Shown: positions 52,554-62,562 of the stretch, piece after piece
How the letters are laid out: every line of letters begins with the position of its first letter
How positions within the stretch are numbered: the first letter of the stretch is position 1
Source: Bradyrhizobium sp. CB2312
Lineage (GTDB): Bacteria; Pseudomonadota; Alphaproteobacteria; Rhizobiales; Xanthobacteraceae
Assembly: GCF_029714425.1 (NCBI RefSeq)
Contig: NZ_CP121668.1
Span: 744,001 to 808,000, forward strand
DNA: 64,000 bases
Reading direction: 5' to 3'
Translations under genes and position numbers: made by a program
The notes under the pieces: generated by a model
Databases searched by the model: none
The model's input: the letters and a program-made list of their open reading frames with translations, nothing else
What the model was told of the DNA's origin: nothing

Positions 52554-53081
52554 ATGGCTCTACGAGAAATCATCATTCTGCCCGACAAGCAGCTGCGCCT
52601 GGTCTCCAAGCCGATCGAGAAGGTCACGCCGGAGATCCGCAAGCTTGCCGACGACATGTTCGAGACCATGTACGACGCGCCCGGCATCGGGCTTGCGGCG
52701 ATCCAGGTCGCGCAGCCGCTGCGGCTGATCACCATGGACCTCGCCAAGCCCAACCCGGACGGCGAGACCAAGCCGGAGCCGCGCGTGTTCATCAACCCCG
52801 AGATCATCGCCTCGTCCGAGGAGCTGTCCATTTACGAGGAAGGCTGCCTCTCGATTCCCGAATATTACGAGGAGGTCGAGCGCCCTGCGAAGGTGCGGGT
52901 GCGTTTCACCGATCTCGACGGCAAGCTGCACGAAGAGGATGCCGAAGGCCTCTACGCCACCTGCATCCAGCATGAGATCGATCATCTCAACGGCGTGCTG
53001 TTCGTCGACTATTTGTCGAAGCTCAAGCGCGACCGCGTCATCAAGAAATTCGAGAAAGCCGCCAAGCGCGCGGGGGAGTGA
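52554..53081 (+). CDS. def: Peptide deformylase
   Basis: 175-residue metalloenzyme that removes the formyl group from new proteins. All three motifs are intact: GIGLAAIQ (44-51), EGCLS with Cys98, and QHEIDH with His140, Glu141 and His144. Type 1 deformylase by length. It is followed by fmt and truA in the same direction; a family E repeat lies between def and fmt. Divergent from rmuC. Confidence 0.97.
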   Translation: MALREIIILPDKQLRLVSKPIEKVTPEIRKLADDMFETMYDAPGIGLAAIQVAQPLRLITMDLAKPNPDGETKPEPRVFINPEIIASSEELSIYEEGCLSIPEYYEEVERPAKVRVRFTDLDGKLHEEDAEGLYATCIQHEIDHLNGVLFVDYLSKLKRDRVIKKFEKAAKRAGE

Positions 53082-53106
53082 GTCATCGGAGCCGCCCCAC
53101 CCTCGG

Positions 53107-53268
53107 TGCGCTCCCTCCCCCCTTGCGGGGGAGGGCGGGGGAGAGGGGTAGCCCAGCAAAAGTTCTAACGGGGACGAGAACCAATCCGCGCTCAAGCAGA
53201 GAGAGCGCGTCGTGTGGCACCCCTCTCCCTAGCCCTCCCCCGCAAGGGGGGAGGGAACGCAGCGAGTT
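53107..53268. repeat. Palindromic repeat pair, family E, between def and fmt
   Basis: First arm CTCCCTCCCCCCTTGCGGGG and second arm CCCTCTCCCTAGCCCTCCCC CGCAAGGGGGGA, about 90 bp apart. It ends 7 bp before the fmt start, so it must form part of the fmt leader and may hold its ribosome-binding region. Confidence 0.88.
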
Positions 53269-53274
53269 CTGTTG

Positions 53275-54198
53275 ATGCCCCTCCGTCTGATCTTCATGGG
53301 CACGCCCGATTTCTCCGTGCCGACGCTGCTCGAGCTGGTCGCGCACGGCCACGAGATCGTGGCCGTTTGCACCCGTGCGCCGAAACCCGGCGGGCGTCGC
53401 GGCCTGCAATTGCAGCCGACTCCAGTTGAAGAAGCCGCGCGAAAGCTGGGCGTGCCCGTGCTGACGCCGAAGACGCTGAAGACACCGGAAGCGCTGGAAG
53501 AATTCCGCGCCTTCGACGCCGATGCGGCCGTGGTCGTCGCCTACGGCATGATCCTGCCGCAGGCGATCCTCGATGCGCCGAAGCTCGGCTGCTACAATCT
53601 GCACGCTTCGCTGCTGCCGCGCTGGCGCGGCGCTGCTCCGATCAACCGCGCGATCATGGCAGGCGATGCCGAGAGCGGCGTGATGGTGATGAAGATGGAT
53701 GTCGGTCTCGACACCGGCGACGTCGCCATGGCCGAGAGGATTGCGATCAGGGACAATATGACCGCGGTCGATCTGCATGATCGTCTCTCCCGTCTCGGTG
53801 CCGATCTGATGGTGCGCGCGATGGCCGCGCTCGACCGCGGCGGGCTGCAGCTCAAAAAGCAGAGCGAGGACGGCGTCACCTATGCGGCCAAGATCGACAA
53901 GGCCGAGGCGCGGATCGACTGGACGAAGCCGGCGCGCGCGGTGCTCCGCCACATCCACGGCCTGTCGCCGTTCCCCGGCGCATGGGCGGAGCTTGAGAAT
54001 GCGCGCGTCAAAATTCTGCGCTGCGAGCTGGCGAAGGGCGCGGGCGATCCGGGTGCGGTGCTCGATGATCATCTCACCATCGCCTGCGGCGACGGCGCCA
54101 TCCGCATCCTCGAGCTGCAGCGCGAGGGCAAAGGCCGGATGCAGGCGGCGGACTTCCTGCGCGGCGTGCCTGTGAAGCCGCCGATGCGGCTTTCCTGA
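53275..54198 (+). CDS. fmt: Methionyl-tRNA formyltransferase
   Basis: 307-residue enzyme that formylates initiator Met-tRNA with 10-formyl-THF. The folate site is [14 protein letters not shown], with the '[16 protein letters not shown]' strand after it; '[18 protein letters not shown]' is the N-terminal Rossmann start. The C-terminal OB-fold ends '[10 protein letters not shown]'. The ATG at 53275 follows a repeat; a TTG lies just before it. It overlaps truA by 1 nt. Confidence 0.97.
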   Translation: MPLRLIFMGTPDFSVPTLLELVAHGHEIVAVCTRAPKPGGRRGLQLQPTPVEEAARKLGVPVLTPKTLKTPEALEEFRAFDADAAVVVAYGMILPQAILDAPKLGCYNLHASLLPRWRGAAPINRAIMAGDAESGVMVMKMDVGLDTGDVAMAERIAIRDNMTAVDLHDRLSRLGADLMVRAMAALDRGGLQLKKQSEDGVTYAAKIDKAEARIDWTKPARAVLRHIHGLSPFPGAWAELENARVKILRCELAKGAGDPGAVLDDHLTIACGDGAIRILELQREGKGRMQAADFLRGVPVKPPMRLS

Positions 54199-54935
54199 TG
54201 CCCCGCTACAAGCTCACCATCGAATATGACGGCGCGCCGTTCTTCGGCTGGCAGATCCAGGAGACGCTGCCGTCGGTGCAGGGCGCGCTGGAAGCGGCCG
54301 TGAAGGCGATGACCGGCGCGGATCTGCGCGTGCATGGCGCCGGCCGCACCGATGCCGGCGTGCATGCGCGCGGCCAGGTCGCGCATGTCGATGTCGAGAA
54401 GCAGTTTCCGCCGGGCCGTTTTCGCGACGGGCTCAATGCGCATCTGCGCCCGCATCCGATTGCGGTGCTCGAGGCCGAGATCGTCCCTGATGCATTCGAG
54501 GCGCGCTTCTCGGCGGTGAAGCGCCACTACCGCTATCGCGTCATCAACACCCGCGCCAATCTCGCGCTCGATGTCGGTCACGCCTGGCGCGTGCCGCGGA
54601 AACTCGATGCCGATGCGATGCATGCGGCAGCAAAGCGCCTGCTCGGCAAGCACGATTTCACTACCTTTCGCGATACCGAGTGCCAGGCCAAGTCGCCGGA
54701 GAAGACGCTCGACCAACTCGACGTGCTGCGCGACGGCCGCGAGATCACCATCGTGACGTCGGCACGCTCGTTCCTGCATAGCCAGGTCCGCTCGATGGTG
54801 GGCTCGCTGGTCTGGGTCGGCGAAGGACGCTGGACCGCGGACGATCTCTCCGCGGCGCTGGAAGCCCGCAACCGCGCCGCCTGCGGCATCGTCGCCCCGC
54901 CGGAGGGGCTGTATTTGATGAAGGTGGATTATTAG
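54198..54935 (+). CDS. truA: tRNA pseudouridine synthase A
   Basis: 245-residue enzyme making pseudouridine at positions 38-40 of tRNA anticodon arms. The catalytic Asp52 is in [15 protein letters not shown], and '[17 protein letters not shown]' is the C-terminal signature. It begins at the fmt stop (TGATG), so the def-fmt-truA set is co-transcribed. Confidence 0.97.
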   Translation: MPRYKLTIEYDGAPFFGWQIQETLPSVQGALEAAVKAMTGADLRVHGAGRTDAGVHARGQVAHVDVEKQFPPGRFRDGLNAHLRPHPIAVLEAEIVPDAFEARFSAVKRHYRYRVINTRANLALDVGHAWRVPRKLDADAMHAAAKRLLGKHDFTTFRDTECQAKSPEKTLDQLDVLRDGREITIVTSARSFLHSQVRSMVGSLVWVGEGRWTADDLSAALEARNRAACGIVAPPEGLYLMKVDY

Positions 54936-54963
54936 CGAGGCGGGAGCTCTCGCCTCATTATCG

Positions 54964-55066
54964 GTGTCATGCCCCGCGAAGGCGGGGCATCCAGTACGCC
55001 GCGGCCTCTCGGCTCAATCACTACCGTCTCTGGAATACTGGATCGCCCGCCTTCGCGGGCGATGAC
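54964..55066. repeat. Palindromic repeat, family D
   Basis: TGTCATGCCCCGCGAAGGCG ... CCGCCTTCGCGGGCGATGAC, between convergent truA and dapE. Confidence 0.9.
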
Positions 55067-55106
55067 AGCGGAGTAGGGGCGACGACGGAGCGGAAGACGG
55101 CAGCTC

Positions 55107-56273
55107 CTACCCAAAATACCTTTGCAAAATCCCGCGATACACCCGCGTCAGCTTCTCCAGATCCGTCACCGGCACGCGCTCGTCGACCTGGTGCATGGTC
55201 TGGCCGACCAGGCCGAACTCGATCACCGGGCAGTAGCTCGAGATGAAGCGTGCATCCGAAGTCCCACCGCTCGTCGACAGCTCCGGCTTGCGTCCCGTCA
55301 CCTCCTCGATCGCGGAGACCGCGAGATCGGTGAACGGGCCGGGTTTGGTGACGAACACGTTGGAGTTCGAGGGCTCCCAGACGATGCGGGCCTTGATGCG
55401 GTTGCCGCAGGCCTTTGCGAGGCGCGTCTCGACCAGCTCGCGCAGGCTCGCCTGGGTGTGGTTGTCGTTGTAGCGGATGTTGAATTTTGCGCGGGCCTCG
55501 CCGGGGATGACGTTGGAAGCCTTGTTGCCGACGTCCACTGAAGTGAATTCGAGATTGGAGGCCTGGAATTGCGCGCTGCCATGGTCGAGCGGCTCGTCGG
55601 AGATCGCCACGATCAACCTTGAGATATCCGGCACCGGATTGGAGGCGCGGTGCGGATAGGCGACATGGCCCTGCACGCCGTCGACATAAAGCGTGCCGGA
55701 TTGCGAGCCGCGGCGGCCGACCTTGATGGTGTCGCCGAGGGTCTCGACGTTGGAGGGCTCGCCGAGCACGCAATGATCGAACTTCTCGCCGCGCTCGGCA
55801 GCCCATTTGAGCAGCTTGATGGTGCCGTTGATCGAGACGTCTTCCTCGTCGCCCGTGATCAGGAACGAGATCGAGCCCGTCCCGTCGGCGCGCGGCTTGC
55901 CGGCATTGGCGGCGAGATGCTCCAGCACGGCTGCGACCGAGCAGGCGATGCCGCCCTTCATGTCCACCGCGCCGCGGCCGTGCAGAAAACCGTCCTTCAC
56001 CTCGCCGGAGAACGCGCCGACGCTCCAGGCGCTCTCGTCGCCCGGCGGCACCACGTCGGTGTGGCCGGCGAAGGTGATGTGCGGTCCTTCGGTGCCGATC
56101 CGCGCATAGAGATTGTCGACATCGGGGGTGCCTTCTTCGCTGAAGGTCACGCGGTGGCAAGTAAAGCCGGCGGCGGCGAGGGCCTTTTCAAGCACCCCCA
56201 GCGCACCGGCATCTTCAGGGGTTACCGAGGGGCAGCGGATGAGATCGCGGGCAATCGAGAGAGCATCGGTCAT
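55107..56273 (-). CDS. dapE: Succinyl-diaminopimelate desuccinylase
   Basis: 388-residue zinc M20 peptidase-family enzyme of the lysine/diaminopimelate pathway. Metal ligands are in [11 protein letters not shown] and [10 protein letters not shown]; the catalytic Glu pair is in ITGDEEDVS. '[12 protein letters not shown]' and '[11 protein letters not shown]' are DapE signatures. It starts at ATG 56273, overlapping the DUF805 gene stop (ATGA). DapD, the preceding succinyltransferase step, is encoded just upstream, so the three genes form a dapD-DUF805-dapE group. Confidence 0.97.
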   Translation of the reverse strand: MTDALSIARDLIRCPSVTPEDAGALGVLEKALAAAGFTCHRVTFSEEGTPDVDNLYARIGTEGPHITFAGHTDVVPPGDESAWSVGAFSGEVKDGFLHGRGAVDMKGGIACSVAAVLEHLAANAGKPRADGTGSISFLITGDEEDVSINGTIKLLKWAAERGEKFDHCVLGEPSNVETLGDTIKVGRRGSQSGTLYVDGVQGHVAYPHRASNPVPDISRLIVAISDEPLDHGSAQFQASNLEFTSVDVGNKASNVIPGEARAKFNIRYNDNHTQASLRELVETRLAKACGNRIKARIVWEPSNSNVFVTKPGPFTDLAVSAIEEVTGRKPELSTSGGTSDARFISSYCPVIEFGLVGQTMHQVDERVPVTDLEKLTRVYRGILQRYFG

Positions 56274-56920
56274 GCGCTCCGCTTAACATGCATGCCGCCG
56301 GGTGGGCTAGCGCTGGGCGGGACAAAATCGATCTCGCGCTGCTGGTCCCAGCTTTGTGCAGGTGGCGCGGCAGGACGGTCCTCGTCCTTGGCGAGTGGAT
56401 CCGGACCAAACCGGTTGTCGCCGGACGTGCCGGGCGCGATGAACAATTCGACGAACCCCCACAACCACAGCGCATCGATGGCCAGGTCGAACGGAACGAA
56501 CCAGGAGCTGTCGGGCAGCAGCTCGTTGAAATGAAGCAGCAGCCGGGGAACGAAGAAGAGGGGCACGAGCCACCAGCCGCTCCGATCGCGATCGTGCAGC
56601 CGCTTGATCGTGGTCGCGAGGAGGATCCAGAAAAACAGCGAGGTGCCGAGCACCTTCAGGATCAGGGTCGGACGGTCGGCGGTTGGCAGCAAGCGGTAGG
56701 CGCGCGGGTCGATCGCCTTGAACAGGCCGTCGGTGCTGAAGTCGAAATTGATATCCAAGCCGAGCTTGAGGGCGATCGATGTGCCCGCTTCGAGCGATCG
56801 GATGACTTGACCGACGACGTCCAGCAAGCTCGTCAGCAGCACGACGATCAGCAGCGCCTGCCACAGCAGGGCACGGTTGATGCGGCCGTCGAAGCGAAAG
56901 AAGTACCAGGTCCAGTCCAT
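56270..56920 (-). CDS. DUF805 membrane protein
   Basis: 216-residue inner-membrane protein of the DUF805 family. It begins '[20 protein letters not shown]', typical of the family (F-x-G-R-x-x-R), and has 4 hydrophobic segments with '[14 protein letters not shown]' between them. Function unknown. The start at 56920 is behind CCCGGAGCC; the frame continues open upstream through a repeat. It overlaps dapE by 4 nt, although nothing ties it to lysine synthesis. Confidence 0.9.
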   Translation of the reverse strand: MDWTWYFFRFDGRINRALLWQALLIVVLLTSLLDVVGQVIRSLEAGTSIALKLGLDINFDFSTDGLFKAIDPRAYRLLPTADRPTLILKVLGTSLFFWILLATTIKRLHDRDRSGWWLVPLFFVPRLLLHFNELLPDSSWFVPFDLAIDALWLWGFVELFIAPGTSGDNRFGPDPLAKDEDRPAAPPAQSWDQQREIDFVPPSASPPGGMHVKRSA

Positions 56921-57003
56921 GCGAGAGGCTCCGGGCGGGAATGGCCGCCCGGTGATTGGTCGCGATGGAGGGAGGGAGGGTTCGATGAAGGGGCCGCCGC
57001 GGA

Positions 57004-57152
57004 CGGCGATGCGAAGCATCGTCCGAAGCAATCCGGGTGAGGGGGTACAGGTCTCGCGGCCATCTCATCCGTGGAGAGAGGCCCCACACCCCCACCCTCT
57101 CAGCGCGAGCGAAGCTCGTCGCGGCCCCGTAAGAACGGGGAGAGGGGGTGGA
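57004..57152. repeat. Palindromic repeat, family E (inverse orientation)
   Basis: GATGCGAAGCATCGTCCGAA ... ATCCGGGTGAGGGGGTACAG ... CGTAAGAACGGGGAGAGG, the mirror of the copies at 37605 and 25508. It lies in the dapD-DUF805 gap. Confidence 0.85.
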
Positions 57153-57158
57153 GAGAGA

Positions 57159-58004
57159 TCAATCCCGCAGCAGCTCGTTGATGCTGGTCTTCGAACGCGT
57201 GCGCTCGTCGACGCGCTTGACGATCACGGCGCAGGCGGTGCTCGGGCCGATCTGGCCGTTCTTCATCGGCTTGCCGGGCAGCGCGCCGGGCACCACCACC
57301 GAATACTCCGGCACCTCGCCCATGAAGACCTCGCCGGTCTCGCGGTCGACGATCTTGGTCGAAGCGCCCAGGAACACGCCCATCGCCAGCACCGCGCCTT
57401 TGCGCACGATCACGCCTTCGGCGACTTCCGAGCGCGCGCCGATGAAGCAGTCGTCCTCGATGATGACGGGCTCCGCCTGCAGCGGCTCGAGCACGCCGCC
57501 GATGCCGGCGCCGCCGGAGATGTGCACGCGCTTGCCGATCTGCGCGCAGGAGCCGACCGTGGCCCAGGTGTCCACCATGGTGCTCTCATCGACATAGGCA
57601 CCGAGATTGACGAAGGACGGCATCAGCACGACGTTCTTGGCAATGAAGGCCGAGCGGCGCACCACCGCACCGGGCACTGCGCGAAAGCCCGCGTCGCGAA
57701 AACGGTTCGGGCCCCAGCCTTCGAACTTCGAGGGCACCTTGTCCCACCAGCTGGCCTTGCCCGGACCGCCGGGAATCACGTCCATGTCGTTGAGGCGGAA
57801 GGAGAGCAGCACCGCCTTCTTCAGCCACTGATTGACCTTCCACTTGCCGTCAGCGCCGCGCTCGGCAACCCGCGCCTCGCCCTTGTCCAGCGTCTCCAGC
57901 GCCTGGTCCACAGCCTCGCGGACCTCGCCCTTGGTCGAGGTCGAGATGCCGTCACGCGCGTCGAAAGCGCTGTTGATGGTGGATTCGAGGGCGGACAGGG
58001 ACAT
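57159..58004 (-). CDS. dapD: Tetrahydrodipicolinate N-succinyltransferase
   Basis: 281-residue left-handed beta-helix trimer that succinylates tetrahydrodipicolinate in lysine/diaminopimelate synthesis. Hexapeptide repeats begin around residue 110 ([36 protein letters not shown]). The first 100 residues are the N-terminal helical domain. The start [15 protein letters not shown] is normal for the family. It is 239 nt upstream of the DUF805-dapE pair. Confidence 0.97.
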   Translation of the reverse strand: MSLSALESTINSAFDARDGISTSTKGEVREAVDQALETLDKGEARVAERGADGKWKVNQWLKKAVLLSFRLNDMDVIPGGPGKASWWDKVPSKFEGWGPNRFRDAGFRAVPGAVVRRSAFIAKNVVLMPSFVNLGAYVDESTMVDTWATVGSCAQIGKRVHISGGAGIGGVLEPLQAEPVIIEDDCFIGARSEVAEGVIVRKGAVLAMGVFLGASTKIVDRETGEVFMGEVPEYSVVVPGALPGKPMKNGQIGPSTACAVIVKRVDERTRSKTSINELLRD

Positions 58005-58089
58005 CGGGCTTTCCTCTTCGGATCAGGGAATTTTGAGGGATTGGGGCGCTTTTTCGGGATTTGAGGGGGCGGAGTCAAGCTTGGCCTCA

Positions 58090-58190
58090 CTGTCATCACC
58101 CGCGAAAGCGGGTGATCCAGTACGCCGCGGCGGTCATGATGAAACGAGGCGGCGGCGATTACTGGATACCCCGCCTTCGCGGGGTATGAC
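58090..58190. repeat. Palindromic repeat, family D
   Basis: TGTCATCACCCGCGAAAGCG GGTGATCCAG and ACTGGATACCCCGCC TTCG...GGGGTATGAC, between dapD and the 5'-nucleotidase, which lie on the same strand. Confidence 0.9.
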
Positions 58191-58212
58191 CCCTCATTGT
58201 GGGGCTACGGTC

Positions 58213-58902
58213 TCACTGCGACAACCGCGCCAAAAACCCCGTCAGATCATCCGTGACGTGATCGACATGGGCCGCGTCCCGGCCTTCCAGCTCCCAATCC
58301 TCGCGCACCACCTCCTTGGTGCCGTCAGGCACCACCAGCACCGTGGTCATGCCGAGCGCGTGCGGGACGGTGAGGTTGCGGGCGAGGTCTTCGAACATCG
58401 CCGCCCGGGTCGGATCGACCGCATGGTCGGCAAGAAATTTCCGATAGGTCTGCGGCGCCGGCTTCGGTTCAAACTCCGCCGCGATGATGTCGAACACGCC
58501 GTCGAAATGGCCGGCAAGGCCGAGCCGTGCCAGCACTGCATCGACATGGTCGACCGAGCCGTTGGTCAGGATCAGTTTTCGCCCCGGCAGCTTTGCGATG
58601 GCTTCGCCGAGCTGCGGGTTCGGCTCCAGCGGCGAATGGTCGATCTTGTGCACATAGGCGAGGTAATCGTCGGCGCGCACGCCGTGCAGGGTCATCATGC
58701 CGCGCATCGTGGTGCCGAAGCGCCGATAATAATCCTTCTGGATCCTGCGCGATTCCTCCGCGCCGACGTTCAGCCAGTTGCACACGAACTCGCCGATCCG
58801 CGCATCGACCTGCTGCCAAAGATTGACGTGATGCGGATAGAGCGTGTTGTCGAGGTCGAACACCCAGGTGTCGACGTGGGTGAAGGTGCGGGGAGATGTC
58901 AT
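58213..58902 (-). CDS. HAD-superfamily pyrimidine 5'-nucleotidase
   Basis: 229-residue HAD hydrolase of the SDT1/YjjG-like type. The nucleophile motif DLDNT has Asp16 and Asp18; 'LILTNGSVDHV' is motif II, and 'FEDLARNL' carries the motif IV acids. It dephosphorylates pyrimidine or modified nucleotides. The ATG at 58902 is chosen because the frame upstream lies in a family C repeat and is not conserved. Confidence 0.9.
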   Translation of the reverse strand: MTSPRTFTHVDTWVFDLDNTLYPHHVNLWQQVDARIGEFVCNWLNVGAEESRRIQKDYYRRFGTTMRGMMTLHGVRADDYLAYVHKIDHSPLEPNPQLGEAIAKLPGRKLILTNGSVDHVDAVLARLGLAGHFDGVFDIIAAEFEPKPAPQTYRKFLADHAVDPTRAAMFEDLARNLTVPHALGMTTVLVVPDGTKEVVREDWELEGRDAAHVDHVTDDLTGFLARLSQ

Positions 58903-58951
58903 ATCGGCATTCTCAATTCGTCGTTCCGGACACGCGTAGCCACATTCCTGC

Positions 58952-59092
58952 TGTCGTCCCGGACAAGCGAACGAAGTGAGCGCCGATCCGGGACCCATAC
59001 CCCCAGGGAGTGGTTTGACGAAGACTGGCAACTACCATCGTGCGCCACACTGCTCCCTGGGGTTATGGGTCCCCGCGTTCGCGGGGACGACG
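58952..59092. repeat. MITE-like inverted repeat, family C
   Basis: TGTCGTCCCGGACAAGCGA... with CCATACCCCCAGGGAGTGG inside; right arm GGTTATGGGTCCCCGCGTTC G...GGGGACGA. Confidence 0.85.
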
Positions 59093-59138
59093 GCGGAGTT
59101 TGTGGCCCCACTGCCTTGATCCTCGATCACAGCACCCA

Positions 59139-60125
59139 TCACGGCATCGCAAAGCGCAGCGTCTTGCCGCCACTCGACATATCCACCGCACCAAAGCCCG
59201 TCGCCGCAAATCCGCGCGCGGCACAATCGGTCTGCTCAACGGTCTCGAACTTGGTCTCGCGCGTGCAGAGCTGCTTGTCGCCGCCCCAGTTCAGCGGCTT
59301 GTCCTTCAGCTTGATGATTCGGTTGTCCGCGTCGATCGCCTCCGCGAAGCTGAAGATCTGCTTCGGCGTACCCGTCACGTCGGGGTGCAGGCAGGTCTTG
59401 GGATCGATGCGATACCAGCCGCGGCTCGTCACCGACTTGCCGTCGTCGGTGGCGACCGCCGCCATCACCTTGTGCGGCGTGTCGTTGCACCAGGTCAGGC
59501 CGCTCGAAGACGGCGTCTGCGTCGCATCGACCATGGTCTTGAAGAAATTCGGCGACGATATGGTGTCGGACGGCAGGCCGCGGCTCTTCAGGAATGCGGC
59601 GAGCGCCCCTTGCGTCTTCGGTCCATCGACGCCGTCGATGGCGCCGACGTCGTAGCCGATGATCACGAGGAGGCGCTGGATGCCGGCGAGGCGCGCCTGC
59701 TCGTCGTCATATTCGGAATCCTCGGCGAGATAGGCGACGGCATTGCCGTCGTCGCCACGCGTCGGCGTGATTTGTGTGAAGGGGACCTGTGTCTGGCCGC
59801 TGCGGCACTGCCGCGCGGCGGCGATGACGAAATTGTCCTGCGCCACGCACAGCATGTCGCTGCCGTTCTGCGGGATCGGGGAGGCGCCATAGATGCCCAG
59901 CGCGCGCGCGTTGAGCAGAATACGGTCGGCGGTCAGCGTGCCCTGGACCACCACGCGGCAGGCGGCGGGATCGATCCTGAACCAGCCGCGCGTCGCGGTC
60001 GCCGCCTTGTCGTCGATGCCGATCGCAGCCTCGACGACATAGGACATGCGGTTGCAGATCTTGAGATCGGCGAAGGCCGGCGCGGAGGAGAAGAAGAACG
60101 AGATGGCTGCGGCAGGCAGCGTCAT
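59139..60125 (-). CDS. Secreted protein with two DUF1036 domains and a peptidoglycan-binding-like centre
   Basis: 328 residues from ATG 60125. The signal segment (PAAAISFFFSSAPAFA) is followed by a first DUF1036 repeat (DLKICNRMSYVVEAAIG), a peptidoglycan-binding-1-like stretch (LLVIIGYDVGAIDGVDGPKT, with LAAFLKSRGL), and a second DUF1036 repeat (LTWCNDTPHKVMAAVA). DUF1036 proteins are periplasmic and of unknown function; this arrangement suggests cell-wall binding. The N-terminus is uncertain: the signal lacks positive residues unless translation begins further upstream, where a family A repeat lies. Confidence 0.82.
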   Translation of the reverse strand: MTLPAAAISFFFSSAPAFADLKICNRMSYVVEAAIGIDDKAATATRGWFRIDPAACRVVVQGTLTADRILLNARALGIYGASPIPQNGSDMLCVAQDNFVIAAARQCRSGQTQVPFTQITPTRGDDGNAVAYLAEDSEYDDEQARLAGIQRLLVIIGYDVGAIDGVDGPKTQGALAAFLKSRGLPSDTISSPNFFKTMVDATQTPSSSGLTWCNDTPHKVMAAVATDDGKSVTSRGWYRIDPKTCLHPDVTGTPKQIFSFAEAIDADNRIIKLKDKPLNWGGDKQLCTRETKFETVEQTDCAARGFAATGFGAVDMSSGGKTLRFAMP

Positions 60126-60172
60126 CAGGAAGCGGGTGAGGGCGGAGCGGCGGGGGCGCTGAACTCTCCGCT

Positions 60173-60280
60173 CGTCATGCCCGGGCTTGACCCGGGCATC
60201 CACGTTTTCGCTGCGAGAAAGATCGTGGATGGCCGGGACATCTTCGCGAAGACGCGCTTCGCGCTCTTGCCCGGCCACCA
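60173..60280. repeat. Palindromic mosaic repeat, family A (partial)
   Basis: CGTCATGCCCGGGCTTGACC CGGGCATCCACG, then GATCGTGGATGGCCGGGACA and a degenerate right arm ending GCCCGGCCACC. It lies upstream of the DUF1036 gene, directly after argB. Confidence 0.75.
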
Positions 60281-60304
60281 CGGCGCCTCTCGTCTTTGCG
60301 TTCC

Positions 60305-61192
60305 TCACTTGTGGATCAGCGTGCCGGTGCCCTGGTTGGTGAAGAGCTCGAGCAGCACGGCGTGCTGCATCTTGCCGTCGATGATGACGACGCCCTCGAC
60401 GCCCTGCTCGAGCGCGTAGATGCAGGTCTCGACCTTCGGGATCATGCCGCCGGAAATGGTGCCGTCGGCGATCAGCTTGCGCGCGTCCTTCACCGACAAT
60501 TGCGGAATCAGCTTCTTCGACTTGTCGAGCACGCCCGGCACGTCGGTGAGCAGCAGCAAGCGTTTTGCCTTGAGCGCGCCCGCGACGGCACCGGCAAAGG
60601 TGTCGGCGTTGATGTTCAGCGTCTGGCCGTCCTGCGAGGTCGCGAGCGGCGCCAGCACCGGGATCAACTCGTAGCCGATCAGCTGGTTGAGCAGCGTGAG
60701 GTCGACCTTCCCGGGGTCGCCGACGAAGCCGAGATCGACCGCCTTCTCGATATGCGAGTCCGGATCGATGATGGTGCGCGTCGTCTTCGACGCCTTCACC
60801 ATGTTGCCGTCCTTGCCCGACAGCCCCACGGCCTTGCCGCCGGCCTCGTTGATGTAGCCGACGATCTGCTTGTTGACCGAGCCGGCCAGCACCATCTCGA
60901 CGATCTCGATGGTGGCCTTGTCGGTGATGCGCAGGCCAGCGGCGAATTCCGAGACGATGCCGAGGCGCTTGAGCATGGTCGCGATCTGGGGCCCGCCGCC
61001 ATGCACGACCACGGGATTGATCGCGGTCTGCTCCAGCAGCACGATATCGCGGGCAAAGTTCTTCGCGGTCTCCTCGTCGCCCATGGCATGGCCGCCATAT
61101 TTGATGACGATGGTTTCCTCGTCATACTGCTGCATGTGCGGCAGCGCTTCGGACAGGATGCGGGCCTGGTCGAGCGGGGAGATGTCGGTCAT
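60305..61192 (-). CDS. argB: Acetylglutamate kinase
   Basis: 295-residue amino-acid kinase for the second step of arginine synthesis. '[11 protein letters not shown]' is the Gly-rich loop, '[10 protein letters not shown]' the acetylglutamate loop, and '[15 protein letters not shown]' and '[10 protein letters not shown]' are nucleotide-binding segments. The N-terminal helix of about 20 residues suggests the arginine-sensitive hexameric form. It starts at ATG 61192; the frame upstream is not conserved. The yihA and DUF423 genes precede it on the same strand. Confidence 0.97.
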   Translation of the reverse strand: MTDISPLDQARILSEALPHMQQYDEETIVIKYGGHAMGDEETAKNFARDIVLLEQTAINPVVVHGGGPQIATMLKRLGIVSEFAAGLRITDKATIEIVEMVLAGSVNKQIVGYINEAGGKAVGLSGKDGNMVKASKTTRTIIDPDSHIEKAVDLGFVGDPGKVDLTLLNQLIGYELIPVLAPLATSQDGQTLNINADTFAGAVAGALKAKRLLLLTDVPGVLDKSKKLIPQLSVKDARKLIADGTISGGMIPKVETCIYALEQGVEGVVIIDGKMQHAVLLELFTNQGTGTLIHK

Positions 61193-61276
61193 GGGGCGGA
61201 TCTCGCTGGCGGGACTGTCGGTGCGCGTTCTATCCGATTGGCGGGCGCGGCGCAAAGTGTGGCTGGCATGCCGAGC

Positions 61277-61359
61277 GTAGCCCGGATGGAGCGAAGCGAA
61301 ATCCGGGGCCGGTGTCTGCGGTAAGAACCCCGGATTGCGCTTCGCTCCATCCGGGCTAC
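61277..61359. repeat. Palindromic repeat, family G (overlaps DUF423 stop)
   Basis: GTAGCCCGGATGGAGCGAAG CGAAATCCGGGG and CCCCGGATTGCGCTTCGCTC CATCCGGGCTAC. The TAG stop of DUF423 (61356-61358 on the minus strand) is the CTA of the terminal GGGCTAC. Confidence 0.9.
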
Positions 61360-61727
61360 GGACTGCGCTTCGCCGCCACCGCGGACAGCGTCACCGCGAG
61401 CCAGCCCAAAATCATCACCGTCCCGCCGGTCGGTGCGGCCATGGGAAACAGCGAGTGCCCGGCATATTGCCGCAAGGTGAGGTCGCCCGCGAACAGCGCC
61501 GCGCCGATCACGAAACCGAATGCGGCAATGAGCCCAATTCCGCCATGCAGAAGGCCGCGCGCGAGCAGGGCCGCGGTCGCGAGTATGGCAGTCGCATGAA
61601 ACAGCAGCATGGCGCTGGCGGCGGCAAGCCGGCTCGCATCCGCGCCGTGCGCGGAGGCGGCGGCCAGCGCGACGCCGACGGCGCCCATCAAACCGGCAAG
61701 CCCAATCAGCAGGCGGTGCGCCAGCAT
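61356..61727 (-). CDS. DUF423 small membrane protein
   Basis: 123-residue inner-membrane protein with four hydrophobic helices ('[20 protein letters not shown]', '[20 protein letters not shown]'). It resembles the YwdK/YgdD-type family DUF423, including 'HATAIL' and 'RQYAG'. Function unknown. Its start overlaps the yihA stop (TGATG); a GTG at 61730 is also possible. The stop codon is inside a family G repeat. Confidence 0.88.
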   Translation of the reverse strand: MLAHRLLIGLAGLMGAVGVALAAASAHGADASRLAAASAMLLFHATAILATAALLARGLLHGGIGLIAAFGFVIGAALFAGDLTLRQYAGHSLFPMAAPTGGTVMILGWLAVTLSAVAAKRSP

Positions 61728-62380
61728 CACGACGCCCGCTCTTCCAGCAGCTTCGCCATCGCGGCGCGCAGCTCGGCCATGCCGGTTGAGCTGCGCGAGG
61801 AGGTCGCGAGCACGTTCGGGAACGCGGCCGGATGCTTTGCCAATGCGGCCTCGGTCTCGGCGATGCGTGATTGCAGCTCGGAGGCCTTCACCTGGTCGGC
61901 CTTGGTCAGCACGATCTGGTAGCTGACCGCGGAGCGATCGAGCGTCTTCAGGACTTCGAGATCGACGTCCTTCAGCCCATGCCGCGCGTCGATCAGCACG
62001 TAGACGCGCGCGAGGCTGGCGCGGCCCAGCAGGAATTTGTGGATCAGCTCGGTCCAGGACGCGACCTGGCTCTTCGGCGCCTTGGCATAGCCGTAGCCGG
62101 GCATGTCAACGAGGCGGAGGTCGCTCTTCCCGGGGACCTCGAAGAAGATCAACTCCTGGGTGCGGCCCGGCGTATGCGAGGTGCGTGCCAGCGCATTGCG
62201 ACCGGTGAGCGCGTTGATCAGGCTGGACTTGCCGACATTGGACCGTCCGGCAAAGGCGATCTCCAGCCCCGCCATCGGCGGCAGCGTTTGAATCGACGGC
62301 GAGGCCCAGATGAACTGCCAGTCGCGCGCGAACAGCTTTCGTCCGGCTTCGATCAGTCGCTCGTCTCTCTTCTCGTCCAT
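61727..62380 (-). CDS. yihA: Ribosome biogenesis GTP-binding protein YihA/YsxC
   Basis: 217-residue GTPase (EngB family) for large ribosomal subunit assembly. G1 GRSNVGKSS starts at residue 45, G2 TPGRTQ, G3 'LVDMPGYGYA', G4 'VLTKADQV', G5 'ATSSRSSTG'. The length is typical. It is followed by DUF423 with overlap, and preceded by yidC with a family A repeat between; the yidC-yihA order is conserved in alphaproteobacteria. Confidence 0.96.
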   Translation of the reverse strand: MDEKRDERLIEAGRKLFARDWQFIWASPSIQTLPPMAGLEIAFAGRSNVGKSSLINALTGRNALARTSHTPGRTQELIFFEVPGKSDLRLVDMPGYGYAKAPKSQVASWTELIHKFLLGRASLARVYVLIDARHGLKDVDLEVLKTLDRSAVSYQIVLTKADQVKASELQSRIAETEAALAKHPAAFPNVLATSSRSSTGMAELRAAMAKLLEERAS

Positions 62381-62398
62381 GAGAAGGGTCTATCCTCT

Positions 62399-62516
62399 CG
62401 TCATGGCCGGGCAAAAGCGCGAAGCGCGTCTTTCCCAACCAAATGTCCCGGCCATCCACGTCTTCACGGAGCCAGCTTCCAAAACGTGGATGCCCGGGAC
62501 AAGCCCGGGCATGACG
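62399..62516. repeat. Palindromic mosaic repeat, family A
   Basis: CGTCATGGCCGGGCAAAAGC ... GTCCCGGCCATCCACG ... CCCGGGACAAGCCCGGGCAT GACG. It lies between yidC and yihA on the minus strand. Confidence 0.88.
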
Positions 62517-62562
62517 ATGTGGAGGCATTGTGCCCGCATGACCGGGCACGCTTCGTGTGAAG

